From positions 27,463,398-27,527,397 of the forward strand of contig NC_092577.1 of NCBI RefSeq assembly GCF_037975245.1: DNA of 64,000 bases. Reading direction: 5' to 3'. Position 1 is the stretch's first letter. Each line of letters opens with the position of its first letter. This DNA comes from Apostichopus japonicus. Its lineage: Eukaryota; Echinodermata; Holothuroidea; Aspidochirotida; Stichopodidae. The notes under the pieces are model-generated. The model worked only from the letters and a program-made list of their open reading frames with translations. It was not told the origin of the DNA and ran no database searches. Positions 24,640 to 37,363 of the stretch are shown piece after piece. The position numbers and the translations under genes are program-made.

Positions 24640-26815
24640 CCCATAAAGTAACCAACAATATAGCCAACACTTTTGTGATCACAAAATGTGATCGGATTTT
24701 GATCAAAAGGCACTTTTGAGAGCTAAATATGGCGTCGAAAATGTAAGAAATATAAGAGACCTACAAGCGTGTCAACAGATATGATAACATTGGTGACCTC
24801 AGATGACATGACCTTTAAGTTTCAAAATGTTCCACCACCCCATTCACAACTTGTCCAAAAATATCAACCATGTCACACCTTGGCATTGAGATTTAATTGC
24901 ATTAAATGTCTGAAAATTAACTTTGACCTAATATAACTTAACATAACAAAGGTCACCTTGGGTCAACTTATTGACATTTTTGATTGATGAGACCTAAATT
25001 AGAGCATCAAACTATACAAATTCAAACATCTTTTTCTTTGCCCATTTTCTACCCCCAAAATACTAGTTTTTTAACATTAATTGACCTTTGGTGACCTCGG
25101 ATCACATGACCGTTAAGTTTGAAAATATTCCCCTAGACCATTTGCAACTTGTCCAAAAATATCAACCATGTCACACCTTGGAACTGGGAGTTGTTGCATT
25201 AAATGTCTGAAAATTAACTTTGACCTCGTATAACTTCGCACACGAAGGTCACACGGGGGTCAAGCCATTGACATTTATGATCAGAAGGTACCTTTAACAT
25301 CTGAAAATAGCATCGAAACTGTAAAAATCCACAAAACACGAAAAGGTCACCAGAGGTCAAATTGAGGTCAAGGGTCACCTAGATGCAGGTCGACAATTGG
25401 ATTACATTGAAGCAACTCCCAACCCTAACGGACAATTTGTTCTCAAGTTATCGCAAAAATACTAGTTTTTTATCATTAATTGACCTTTGGTGACCTCGGA
25501 TCACATGACCGTTAAGTTTGAAAATATTCCCCTATACCATTTGCAACTTGTCACAAAATATCAACTGTGTAACACCTTGGCACTGGGAGTTATTACACTA
25601 AATGTCTGAAAATTAACTTTGACCTCATATAACTTAACATACAAAGGTCACCTTGGGTCAACCTATTGACATTTTTGATTGATGAGACCTAAATTAGAGC
25701 ATCAAACTATACAAATTCAAACAGTTTTTCTTTGCCCATTTTCTACCCCCAAAATACTAGTTTTTTAACATTAATTGACCTTTGGTGACCTCGGATCACA
25801 TGACCGTTAAGTTTGAAAATATTCCCCTAGACCATTTGCAACTTGTCCAAAAATATCAACCATGTCACACCTTGGAACTGGGAGTTGTTGCATTAAATGT
25901 CTGAAAATTAACTTTGACCTCGTATAACTTCGCACACGAAGGTCACATGGGTGTCAACCAATTGACATTTTTGATCGAAAGGTACCTTTGATATCCAAAT
26001 CTAGCATCAAAACCAGACATTTTCTTTTTTGTTCGTTTCCTCCCAAAATAAGCACATTTTTTCTAATGTGACCTTTGACCTTTTGACCTTGGTTTCAGAT
26101 GTAGTTTAATCTCCTGATTCCAAAAAACAAAACGACAAGTCTGTACAACCATCCTAACTCTGACCGAAAAACTTTGACCCCATATAACTTCGCACATAAA
26201 GGTCACACGGGGTCAACCTATTGACATTTATGATCAGAAGGTACCTTTGACATCTGAAATAGCACCAAAACTGTAAAAATCCACAAAAACACGTAAAGGT
26301 CACAAGAGGTCAAATTGAGGTCAAGGGTCACCCAGATGCGGGTCGACAATTGGATAACATTGAAGCAACTCCCAACCCTAACGGACATTTCGTTCTCAAG
26401 TTATCGCAAAAATACTAGTTTTTTATCATTAATTGACCTTCAGTGACCTCAGATCACATGACCATTAAATTTGAAAATGTTCCTCTAACCAGTTCACAAC
26501 TTTTCCCAAAATATCAATCTTGTCGCACATTGGCACTGGGAGTTATTGCAGTTTTAATATTTTCTGTTTTTGGACCATAACTGACCTTTGGTGACCTTTG
26601 TGGGCACCAAAAACAATAGGGCACACCTTCTCCATATGGCGGATCTATAGTCCAAGTTTGGCCTCAATCCAACATTCCCTTATTGAGATAGAGCGTACCC
26701 AAGCAAGTGTCACAGACACACACACACACACACACACATACATACACATATACACAAACACACGCCAACCTGACTGCATAGGTTCCTTTTGCTAAAGCAA
26801 GGAACCAAAAAGAAA
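24640..26815 (+). repeat. TGACC-rich dispersed repeat, internally reiterated copy
   Basis: It lies in the sulfotransferase B intron. A block starting ATACTAGTTTTTTA and continuing with TTGACCTTTGGTGACCTCGG, CACATGACCGTTAAGTTTGA and CATTAAATGTCTGAAAATTA recurs at about 25055, 25455, 25755 and 26410, with a related copy at 24780. The element ends in a CA microsatellite (26716-26740), CTGCATAGGTTCC, a small inverted pair (GGTTCCTTTTGC ... GCAAGGAACC) and an A run. The same ending style is seen at 42185, 52085 and 58485. No coding capacity. One perfect TGACCTTTGACCT lies at 26069. Confidence 0.82.
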
Positions 26816-27075
26816 CCAAGTGTACTCCAAAATAATAAATGTAACATAGGAGATGAACTCTAAGAGACACCACATAATGTTGACAGGTATGGAGCACTGC
26901 AAATTTTCTGCAACATACTATAATTTTCTGTTGAGGTGAAACCTATACGCTGATCTATATGGTCCAATCTGAAGATGATATACTAGCCTGAGGTGTGTTT
27001 ACATCTCTTATATATGCGAATTATTACATTGGTGTATATATGGAGAAGGCTGAAATTGTAACTGATTCGTTATAC

Positions 27076-27202
27076 CTTCGACGTTTGGTCTGAGGTTAGA
27101 TCTCCAACCCAGCACTAGGAGACAGATTGAGGTGGTAAGAATAATCACTCTCACACAGCAGTGACGTCGGCAACTTGTGTCTGAAGGAAGATATAAAATC
27201 AT
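27076..27202 (-). CDS. Carbohydrate sulfotransferase B, predicted signal-anchor exon
   Basis: Predicted exon from an in-frame ATG at 27202-27200 to a donor CGAAG|GTATAA (GT at 27074-27075), 42 codons plus one base. Joined to the 3' exon across a 2749-base intron it gives ...RPNVE-G-EEKEV in frame. It has a short basic head (CRRHCCVR) followed by VIILTTSICLLVLG, as expected for a type II Golgi anchor. The donor is weaker than those of A and C. An acceptor-like CTTCCTTCAG (AG at 27181-27182) lies after the ATG. If it is used, translation starts in an earlier exon and this exon begins at 27180 in phase 1, which would match A and C. Confidence 0.58.
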
Positions 27203-27598
27203 TGTACGACCTCGAAATAGCAAAAACAAACAAAATGACATTTCCCTTATACCTAATCCCTTAAACCAACGTGATTGCGCTTCGTTTTATAACAAACTAC
27301 CAGCAAATTTACCAAACCTACTTACCGTCCAACTCCACATAATTTTGTACAATTGGAACTCGTTAAATAACCCTCATGTTGAGATATAAGTAGTCTATAG
27401 CACATCTGACACATTAAAAGAGATATATTCATACTTTTCATACTGTCAATACGAGTGCTCTAAAGCTAGACTCAAACTATAGTATAGAAAAACTGTCTCA
27501 GCTGATACCGGACATGCTTTCGTTTCAACAGGACAATCATTATGCAGTGGATTGTGACCAAAGCAGGTAAGGGAAACATCTCTTTTATGAACCCTTGT

Positions 27599-27690
27599 CA
27601 GTGGCGGCGGAACCAAGGGGGGGGGGCTTGGGGGCTCAGCCCCACTATGAAAAAGTTGAGGGGGCAATTGCATGATAAGCCCCCCCCCCC
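27599..27690 (+). mobile_element. CAGTGGCGGCGGA left terminus of a MITE
   Basis: CAGTGGCGGCGGAACC followed by G runs and then AGCCCC resembles the left ends of the CAGTGGCG family. The right end was not found, so the element is truncated or its far end is worn. Confidence 0.45.
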
Positions 27691-28446
27691 AATATTTACC
27701 AAGGCTCCGAAACGTGCATCTGCCCATTTTTCAATGCATACATGTCGATCTGTCCGATGCACACGTACACTATATAGGTGTAATAATTTATGTAAATGCT
27801 GGGGGAACCTCGGCCCGTCCCCTGGCTATAGACCACATTGTTACCCCAACCGCGTCTTCAAGCCCCGTGAAAAGTGGAAGCAGTGAGTGTGAGTACCGGT
27901 AAGCGCAACACAACTTCGTCTTAGGCCAATGACTTGCCTCATTTCAGCCAGTTCTCCAACATCCCCTGAAGGATATATCCTTCTAATGGTAGCACATTTC
28001 CCATGGATATATCTTTCAGGGACATTCCTTCTAATTGGAGATGTATCTTTCGTAGGGTATATCCTTCAAAAGTGCCTTAAGTGTGATAACAAAAACACAG
28101 TATTAGCATTTCACCTGTACTGTATAGGATACATGCATTCGTGCCAGTGCTTGGTTCATAGAAATTTGTTTGGCAACTGCACATGGTTTTGGAATTACCC
28201 ATTTGTTGACATTAAGAAATGCTTTCAGGTTTTTCTTATGACATGTATCTAATTATTGCGTTTAATTGCAAGTAGTAATTTAATACACTCAAAAACTTCT
28301 TTGCGAGTACACTACGAGTAATAGCTACTCTCTTAAAACACAATCGAATATACAAATTACAATGTTTTTACAGATTTTTACGTGCAATCTGAGAAATTGC
28401 AGGCTTGAGACCCATATTTTAGGGCTAGGTATTCGCAGCATAAAAC

Positions 28447-28604
28447 ACTCGGGAAGTGCCGTTTCCGGCCATCTGGGGGTTTGAAAAACCCAAAATTTTA
28501 TTGTACGCTCCGCGCCAACCGATGGTGGCGCTCCGCTTAGATAGTCTCCACACGTTAGCCCCCCCCCCCCAATAATTTTCCCGTTTCTCCGCGCCTGCTT
28601 CTTG
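28447..28604. mobile_element. MITE fragment with the shared 100-bp core
   Basis: 28447-28545 is a close copy of the core at 13881-13979 (CTCGGGAAGTGCCGTTTCCG through GCTCCGCTTAGATAGT). A C run and a right end, CTCCGCGCCTG, follow. No matching left terminus was seen. Confidence 0.6.
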
Positions 28605-29309
28605 TATAATGAACTCTTTTATAAACTCTCTTTATAATGAGAACGTGAGCTCATTGTTGAATGGACAAACGTGTATACCGATAACAGGGGAAATAGCAAC
28701 TGGTCATGTATTAAGATCTGTACGGGACTTGCTTATAGCAGCACAAGTATGTTAATCATGCTATCTGTAAATTTGCTCCATGCAACGAACATGCATTCCA
28801 TCTGACTACGAATTCAGTAGCAAAAGGGAGATTTGACGTCATAGTTACATATAACAAACCATCATGTTTATGTTAATATATGTTCTTTTCTATGTAAATC
28901 GGGCAGTTTTTCCGTGATTTTTTTAATTGTCTTCACAATATGATGATAATTGACCAACTAGAAGGAAAATACGTTTGCTTCATCTGACACCCGAAAACTA
29001 TAGAAGCAGTGATTGAAATGTTACCTATATACTATGTATATACAGGTATTGTCGCTTCATTGGAAGTGAAACCATTGTACGTTTTCATTTCATGCGTAAT
29101 TCCTATATAAAAAATAATAATAATAAAACAAGGATATGACTAGGCGACCCTAGAATAAGCTTCTAGTTTTAGTGAGTTATAACCTACTTGAATAATTTCT
29201 ACCCAACGAATAAATGTTAGGATTATCATATCCAGTATTTTGAACATTTTAATATAAATTTACATGGCTGAAATCTGGGCCGATTGGATAAAAATGGAAG
29301 GCTCTAGAG

Positions 29310-29714
29310 CAGGGTTGTCAAAGCTACGGCCCGCGGACCACAGTCCGGCCCGCCGCAGGGTTGCGCCCGGCCCGCAAGAGATGCTCTACGGTGCGAAATT
29401 TTAGTGAGCAGATTTATTGATAACAATTTGAGGCTATATAATCAAACATTCGAACCGTCTGGGTCCAAAAAACTGCATACATGTCAGTTTGTGTGACACT
29501 CTCAGCGGAGGGGGGGGGGGGGGTGGACTTTAGGCCTATGCATCTGTTTTTCAGGAAGGAAAACAAATCAGTGCGCTCCGCGCGCAGTGCTCACATTTTG
29601 TTGCCTTGTGCTTCGGGCCAAAAATCGAAAAATCGAGCGTAGGAGTCATGCGGCCCCCTCCTTCATCATAATCATTCCATGTGGCCCTCCTCTGCAAAAG
29701 GTTGGACAACCCTG
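29310..29714. mobile_element. Non-autonomous hAT (Charlie-like) element
   Basis: The left end is CAGGGTTGTCAAAGC and the right end, read on the minus strand, CAGGGTTGTCCAACC. The flanks are an exact 8-bp duplication, CTCTAGAG (29302-29309 and 29715-29722), which matches the nTCTAGAn preference known for Charlie-type hAT elements. The subterminal GGCCCGCGGACC is also typical. At 405 bases it has no coding capacity. Confidence 0.93.
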
Positions 29715-29814
29715 CTCTAGAGCCTCTTAAGTCCACCATATCGCAATGTACCCACGTCATGCAGATAGTGCAAAAGTTTCTCGTTGACAGGTCAATCAAA
29801 TGAACCTCCCCCCC

Positions 29815-31870
29815 CTACACCCAAGATGAAACTCTGGCTTAGAGCTTGGTGATAATGTCATGCTGTATTTACATATTCATCTCTTTAATCCTATATTCAT
29901 ATTGGTCTTTATATCATATAGGCATTTGTATAGAAGTAAACTAAGAAATGGTCAGTGTAGAATCGAATTTTCAAGAAAACCTGGCGCAAAAAAAAAAAAA
30001 AATACCATGAACAAATTCAAAAACTGTTACGTAGAAATATTTATCGGATGAATTACTTTGCCCTGATAATTTCGTCTGCGCATATCAGCCTATAAATGGA
30101 GAATAGAAGGAACGTTTCAAAGTATTGCCACCATGTACGCACAATCAATGCTCCATTCACATAATAACAAACTGAGGGCTTTTATTTGGTATACAGCACT
30201 ATAATATGATGTGAAGCGTGTAAGTCATAGGAGTCAACATAGGTTGAAAGCTCAAAACTTTTATGAGGTACAAAATAAAAGAGGATATGATATACTGTAT
30301 ATTGATTGATTTGTTAAGGTAAATATCATCAGTTAATGTCAAAAGAGAAAAGACATTGTAATCACTTAATCTTCAAAATGTCTGGCAAATGTTTAACATG
30401 GTAAATAAACTGTAGGACGAATGTCATCATATTGCCATTGTATTGTTTGTGTTTTTTTAGTACGCAGAGGCAGTGGAATTGATAAACGCTGTTTAAATGG
30501 TTAACATTCTTTTTGATGAATTCTTTATGCGGCCATAGATACTGCATGAGCATGGTCCATCTTACCTCTGGTGGAATAGGTCATAAGAAGGTCATATTAG
30601 GTCAACAGAGGCTAAAATCTAGGTACCCTGACCTTACACATGGTTTGCACAGTCAAGAACCACTCGAATGGATGTTTGATGTATGTAGTTCAATTGCAAA
30701 AGCTATCTGTGTATTGTTTGACTAAGATTTACCCGGCCTAACATTGCAAACTAAATGGGAATGATTTATGTGGATATGTAAACTGTGAGACAACATCTAA
30801 CAGCCTCCAACCCCCCCCCCCCCTATAAAGGGCTTTCATTTTAGCTTTTTTTTCTTAGCATTAGTATATGAGCGACACCAAGTGTTGCACAGCATATCAA
30901 AGATCAATATACATGCAACTCCCACGGATTTTATAATTATCAATTTATAACTACTTGTACTGTGAAAGATAAGAATTATATATTTATATAAACTTGAAGT
31001 ATCTTGTCTCGTTTTGATAAATTATATTTAGGGAATATATTAAAATGTTATTATAAACAACCTTTGCTCTAGTTAATTGCGAGCTAATTATCAAATTTTA
31101 AAAGCCTGTCCGTTTCTAGGTATCGATCTTCTATACATGACACTCTAGCATTGGAGCCCTTGAACTTCTTCATCCATTGTCTTCTACTAAATCGATTGCT
31201 TGCATACAATGTAACATTTGATAACAGTATAAAAGAACTGCAAACGAACCGAAGATAGACCACTCTTATAGTTATACATTTGCTATAGATTTACAAAATG
31301 TCCTCTTTACGTCGGCTAGCGCTTTTATTCGGAGGAGTTAGCAGTATGCTATTGTAACAGTGAGAACTGCTTAACTTACGTGATTGTTGTGATAACTGCT
31401 ATAAGCTCAAGATGCCTACACGTAACTATGAGTAAACAAACTGGCCATGCAAACTACGGCTGCATTATATTCTGTCACGTTTTTATAGAGCAGTGGTAGT
31501 TGCAAGCTTCTGGTTTTGTCTTTTGGCAAGTTCCATTTTCTCTCACTTTAGTATAGGTGTAGGTGGGTTAAGTGGCAGTTTCGGGTAAGGTTTGATATTT
31601 CCGAATAATCAGAAACTTATTTGAATTTATGAACTGAACAGACTAATGTTCGGACTATGTTCAGTCATGCTCGAATCAAAGTAAATTATAAAAAACTACA
31701 CTGTTTAAGTGTAATAAACGTACGACATTTATCACATAGCAAACACGAAAGTAGGGCAAGTGATGGAGGAAAATAAATATGCATTCATACTTGATCTCCT
31801 AGATTTGAAAAGATATTCCTAGATGAATATATTGCAAAACTAAATACTCTAACACATTTAAAGTACTTAT
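29815..31870. other. Stretch without a recognisable gene
   Basis: AT-rich; several short open frames, none resembling a known protein. A C run at about 30811-30823 is the only low-complexity mark of a possible worn MITE. Confidence 0.4.
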
Positions 31871-31873
31871 ATA

Positions 31874-32243
31874 CAGTGGCGTAGGAAGGTACTTTTGAGT
31901 GGGGGGGCTGAAGACTGATGGCCGGCCTGGGGGAGGGGTCTAAGGGGAGGGGTGTCCCCCTTCCCTTTGGAATTTTTTGCATTTCTAGGTAGCCTCAGAT
32001 GCAATTTGGTGCAACATAACACACTTCAACACCCACCCCAATTTGTAAACTTAATTTTGTATTTTCACCAGGCCTTAGATGCAATTTGGTGCTCCAGATG
32101 AGATTTTTTTCTCATTTGAAAATGAAAAAGGGGTTTTCTGACTTGCGAAGCGGGGGGGGGGGGCGGAATGATACTTCCGCCCCTCCACATTTTTCACTGG
32201 GGGGGGGGCTGGCGCCCCCAGCCCCCCGGTTCCTACGCCCTTG
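31874..32243. mobile_element. CAGTGGCGTAGGAA-ended hAT MITE
   Basis: The left end is CAGTGGCGTAGGAAGG and the right end, on the minus strand, CAAGGGCGTAGGAACC. The 8-bp flanks CTTATATA (31866-31873 and 32244-32251) are identical. G runs lie next to both ends. This copy and 48523-49597 show that the GCGTAGGA-type termini belong to 8-bp-duplicating (hAT) elements. Confidence 0.9.
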
Positions 32244-32989
32244 CTTATATATACTAACAACATGGAGGAATCCTATACTTACAAACTGCTGTTGTGTTTG
32301 TACTGCAAATCTGCTATGCTATGATAATAATTTGTCTGAAATAAAATGAGACAGTTCACAGGCCCACATTACAAAATTCGCGCTAAAACAACGAAAAGCC
32401 TGAATTCGAAGTGGCATGAATCAACGTCTATATACGAACGAATGCAAAATATCTACTCACGATGTATCTTGAATCTGATGGGTCCTTTGACAACCATTCT
32501 GATGAAAAACACCGATAAACGTCTTGTAGTAAAGATGAACCTTCAACCAAATGACTGAAAGGAAGCGAAACTTAATGCCAACTGCACTGTCGTATATGTT
32601 GCGCTGTAACTCCTCTGTAGCGTACTGTGTGTATACTGTCCATTGTGATTTAACAAGCGTGTGGCGAATTGTGCAGAACAATCGATGTGGTACGGTGGAG
32701 GGTCACGCCTGATCGAGCCGTGCAACAAAGCTACTGCAGAGAATCTTCAATCTTGTAAAGCGTTTTGCATAAGGATTTTCTCTTAGTTATTTAACAATGT
32801 TCAGGGCAGCTTGTTAGCAGTATAGGGACTCGAAAATTAAATAAATTCACAGTTTGTTTGCAATCGACGACCGCGGCAAGAATGATAAGAATTACTGATA
32901 ATCTTATATCCTACACTGCCATCAACACTAAATGGGAGTTTGACGGGTATAACTAAAGTGTCGACTGTGTCGGACATAACTATATTGTC

Positions 32990-33475
32990 ATTAGGGGTAT
33001 AACTATAGTGTCATTAGGCTTTCTGGTCACTTCGCCCAGCAACCATTTCGCCCAACTGCCATTTCGGCCAAACTTACCATTTCGCCCAACCAGCCTGGTC
33101 ATTTCGCCCAACCTTGATTAAATATGATACTTCAAAAGGAAACATTCGGGAATTAACGTTACAGGATACGAACAGAATAATAATGAAACTTGAGGATGGA
33201 TCAGTGTTTTAGGGGTTAGGTTTGATAGGTTTGATAGTATAAACGTTCGGGAAATGTTAACGTTACGGGATACGAACCGAATATTAAGGAAACTTGAAGT
33301 CGTGGTTAAATTGATTACATATGTGATTTCATATGATACAGTGATTACATTGATTAAATATAGTACTTCAATATTACGGACGGGTTTTATATTTTATTTT
33401 TTTTATTTTTCAATTTAATAAGGAAACGTTCGGGAATTGTTAGTCAGTAGGATGGATCAGTGTTTTAGGGGTTAG
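32990..33475. repeat. CATTTCGCCCAAC cluster and GAAACGTTCGGGAA repeats
   Basis: Five copies of a TTTCGCCCAAC-like phrase at about 33033-33118 are followed by three copies of a longer unit (GGAAACATTCGGGAATTAAC, then ACGGGATACGAAC-like and TCAGTGTTTTAGGGGTTAG) at about 33140, 33240 and 33420. It directly abuts the 15-bp satellite to the right; both may be parts of one element. Confidence 0.65.
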
Positions 33476-33482
33476 ATTTGAT

Positions 33483-33830
33483 GGTTGCCGGACAAATACC
33501 CCCCGGACAAATACCCCCCGGACATATACCCCCCGGACTCATACCCCCGGGACAAGTACCCCCCGGACAATAACCCCCCGGACAAAAACCCCCGAGGACG
33601 AATACCTCCGAGGACAACTACCCCCGGACAAATACCCCCCGGACATACACCACCGATGACAAATACCCCCGAGGATAAGTACCCCCCAGACAAAAACCCC
33701 CGGGACAACTACCCCCGGACATGCATCCACGAGGACAAATACCCCGAGGACAATTAACCCCACCCCCAACAATTACCTCCGGGAAAACTCTACCCGCATA
33801 AATACACCGGCACAGATACCTCACCCAGGT
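33483..33830. repeat. 15-bp GGACAAATACCCCCC satellite
   Basis: About 22 copies of a 15-bp unit, CCCCCCGGACAAATA, with substitutions (ACAACTA, ACAAAAA, GAGGACAAA). The period is a multiple of three, so proline/aspartate/tyrosine-rich and glycine-rich open frames appear on both strands; none is a gene. Confidence 0.93.
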
Positions 33831-33839
33831 TACTACCCG

Positions 33840-36370
33840 AACAACTGAAAAAAGGCCGTGGTCGGCGCAACTTAAACCAATTGGTTAGAAACTGAGCCGT
33901 AAAACCTTAACAAATCAACAAAACAACTTTCTCTCTCTACCGAACAGGGTGATGCGAAAGGGACCAACTGGCGTAGCAAGCGGGGGACAGAGGAAATAAT
34001 ACCATCAGAAATGTTGGGATCGCAAAAGCGATTGTGAAAAGAACGAGCGATCAAAAACTATTTCAGTACATGGATGTGTAACTGATGATTGCTCCGGTTT
34101 GCATCCAAGGGCATTTCGAAAAATGCGATATATGCAGGCCCATACGCTGGGGGGGGGGGGTCGAATGGTTCGGACGACCATCATATAAATAAATATTGAA
34201 AATTAAGGGGACAACCCTCCCCTAAGACTTCTCCCACAGGATACAGATCAGTATCGTGAATTCGACCCCCATGGCGAAATCATGCGTGCGTGTCTGGTTT
34301 ACAAAGCAGAGTGGAAATGGGGAAATGGTGACGGTCGTGGGGAGGGGTATAAGGGAAAAGCGCATTTTGCACATAATGCGAAGAACGCGTATTGTATGTA
34401 GAATGAATGTAGATCTAGATCTCATTTGAGAATCACGTCACATGCCAGTGATATCAAAAAAAGAACACATGACAAAGTTCTCCTATCCCCAGTCACTTTT
34501 CAGTCCAACAACAATAATTGTCGAACAGTGGCACTCCGTGCTTCTGTGAATATTTAGTTTAATTGAGAGTTAAAGATTGAAATAGAAAGTAAGAATGTAT
34601 ATGATGTCATGCATGTATTACAAGTTGCAAGTCTGATTTAATCATTTTTACTTCAACTGTTTTCATTTATGACAAGTGATGTCTCTAACTTTGTTTGTTT
34701 AGCCTACCTTCTGTTTGTATTTCAACAAGAATTATGACCGTAGGATCGGACACGATAGTACGGCTGAAAAAAATGCGTTTCGAGTTTGTGCGGCAGTCGT
34801 AATTTATGGGCTTTAAAGACTTACCCTAATCAATTTTTTTACCCTATAACCCCAATTCTGGTCCTACCAGTCCTAAGTACGTCCCTGCCTATAAGCTATA
34901 CAGTATCAGTATTCTGTAGCAACTAAGATAAAAAAATATAACATTGTTAATAACATATTACATAGGAAGATTTATTGCACATGCCTCAATTTTTTCTATT
35001 GGTGCTTCCATGGAACTGCTACTCAGAGTAGCAGTTCCATGGAGCGTCGTCGCGCCTGTAATTTTGTGTGTATACCGAATTTGCATATATACCCGATTTG
35101 CGTGTATACTAATTTTGTGTTTATATACCGGGGCCCCTTGTCGACTTGTCTCGAGTGTGATTTAATCTTCCTTGTAGTTTCGCACAGTGCTCAGAGTAGA
35201 GGAGAGGCAGGTTTGTAACTATTACAATCTGATCCTGTTCCCGGGGTCGTCATTTAATGTCCCAATCCGACAGACGTGAGTCAATTCTCAGCCTTTAGCC
35301 ACTTTCCGGAATGCTGAGAGAGTAGGTAGCAACCTGTCCGTCGCTACTGCAGGAGAGCCTTGTCGAACCTAACTAATGAACACAGTTAACCCGAATCAAT
35401 TGCTTATCACTACAAGGGAATCAACAACAATTGCAGTACAGCTATTGGACTGCACCGGAAATTGAAAAAAAAACTAACATTACAGCTTTGACAGCCATAC
35501 TCGAGATGGGAATTGAACCTGTGGGGCCAGCGTCACAAACACACAAAATGGAGGCGTGAAGAAGCGAAGACCTTATAGGAGACATTTTTGTAGGGGTGGG
35601 GACCTTGAGGTGTAGTTTTTTTATACCTCTAAATAAAAACACACGCTCAATGCTGATTGTGTATATGTGACATCACCATGAATTTGGATGCCCCAAATCC
35701 CCAAATTTACCCGAAACTCCTGGCGGCGCCAATGATGTTAGTATAGTCTTGCCTTAGAAGGGCAACATATTACACCATTTGGCATCTAAGCACACTTTCG
35801 TACAGTAGAAAATCTCTTAAAGGTGATGGGACACCCCATGAAAAATCCCGGGTAAGCGCCAGACGCCTTAGTGAAAATTATTACAAGGAAAACCTATTAT
35901 TCTTTGGCTTATGGGTGGCAATTTGTTGGCAATGTAGCAATCACTAATCTGTTTATAGTTGGAATGTAGAATCATTATAACTAGGGAAAATTAAATTGAT
36001 TTCTTAGATTATCATCATTCTTTTTGCAAACAAAATGACCAGAGAATAGGTTTTTTCAAATGGTAGTGACGTCGTGGTCTCAAGCCTCTTTCTTTACTTA
36101 TGTTTCATACAATCGTACATACTATTATGAAACCTTACAGGCAATTCTGCTGGTATAACGGGCTACACCGTAACCGGGTTTGACTATGATAGCCCAGCGG
36201 TCCATGAAACAATGCATGGGGGGTATGGATGATGATCATGCACAACAAACTAGAGGGGTGGACCGTGGTTGTGCCTGCCCCACCCCCCCCCCTTCTGCTC
36301 CTCCCATCCTAAAATGGCGTGCACTCACAGGAAAAAAATAGCTTAGAATAAGCAAAACAAGAGGAACGTG
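33840..36370. other. Stretch without a recognisable gene
   Basis: No supported gene. It holds the perfect hairpin at 35007-35043 and a G run near 34149-34160. Confidence 0.4.
35007..35043. repeat. Perfect inverted repeat, 18-bp arms, 1-base centre
   Basis: TCCATGGAACTGCTACTC, one A, then its exact reverse complement. Nothing else in the 1-kb surroundings is paired like this. Confidence 0.9.
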
Positions 36371-36371
36371 G

Positions 36372-36600
36372 AGGCCGAGTGGCTAATGCTTTTGTTTGAT
36401 ATATAATCCTGTTAAGTTGTGTCCTTGGGCAAGGCACTTTGATCTCGACAGTCCCTCTCCATCCAGGTGTATAAATGGGTACATGTGAGGTAACTAAGGT
36501 GTGTGCGCTGGATTCTCAGCAGCCAGCCTGATGACCTGGGATTCAAAGTGCTATGAGATGGCTGTGCCATATAAAGCGCTATACAAAAACTTACATAACA
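36372..36600 (+). mobile_element. tRNA-derived SINE with an L2-like tail
   Basis: The head GAGGCCGAGTGGCTAATGC matches the A-box end of tRNA-Leu/Ser-like genes. Then come TTGTGTCCTTGGGCAAGGCA, CCATCCAGGTGTATAAATGG and a 3' part, TATAAAGCGCTATACAAAAA, that resembles LINE-2 3' ends. The middle is shared with the minus-strand copy at 14520-14806. Tail AACATAACAAAT. Confidence 0.75.
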
Positions 36601-37025
36601 TAACAAATCATCAAGTAAACTTACTCAGAAGAAAACTTGAAAATGGTAAGTCGCAATAAGCCAGAATTGTTCGGAGATTAATAATACAGAATAGTTCACT
36701 ATAACAAATACTAAATTAATTACCAGCAGTGAGCAATGCCCAACCCAACCCGCGGGCCTCGGTCCATTGTCAAACCCTATCCAGGAGTTTTGGGGGCTTA
36801 TATATCAAAAGCTCGACTCTTTTTAAAAGTCGGGAGGATGTTTTAAGGGCCAGGGCACACGACGACCCTAGAGGTGCCAGTTAAACCGTCACCCTGACCC
36901 AATTGTAAATATGCTCTCGGAGTTGCCCGAGGGACCAGGGTATATGTTGAGGCCCGCGGGGAACTAAACTCGAAAAAAAGACGGGCGTATCCGTCGCTGC
37001 ATCCGTCTCCTATAGTTAACGGCAT

Positions 37026-37308
37026 GGGTACACATTGTCAATCCGACACGTTTTCAGTCCGAAAATAAAATACACGTTTTTAGTCCGAAAAAACGAGTTT
37101 TCAGTCCGACACGTTTTCAGTCCGAAAATAAAATACACGTTTTCAGTCCGAAAATAAAATACACGTTTTCAGTCCGAAAAAACGAGTTTTCAGTCCGACA
37201 CGTTCGCAGTCCGAAAATAAAACCCACGTTCTCATAAAATCCATGTTCTCAGTCGGAGCTTAAATATATACTGTTCATTATATATATAGGCCTATATATT
37301 ATTAAATT

Positions 37309-37363
<55 letters not shown>

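Noticed and set aside
33472-33824. Pro/Asp/Tyr- and Gly-rich frames that look like structural proteins
   Set aside because: They are the two strands of a 15-bp satellite; no signal peptide, no splice context.
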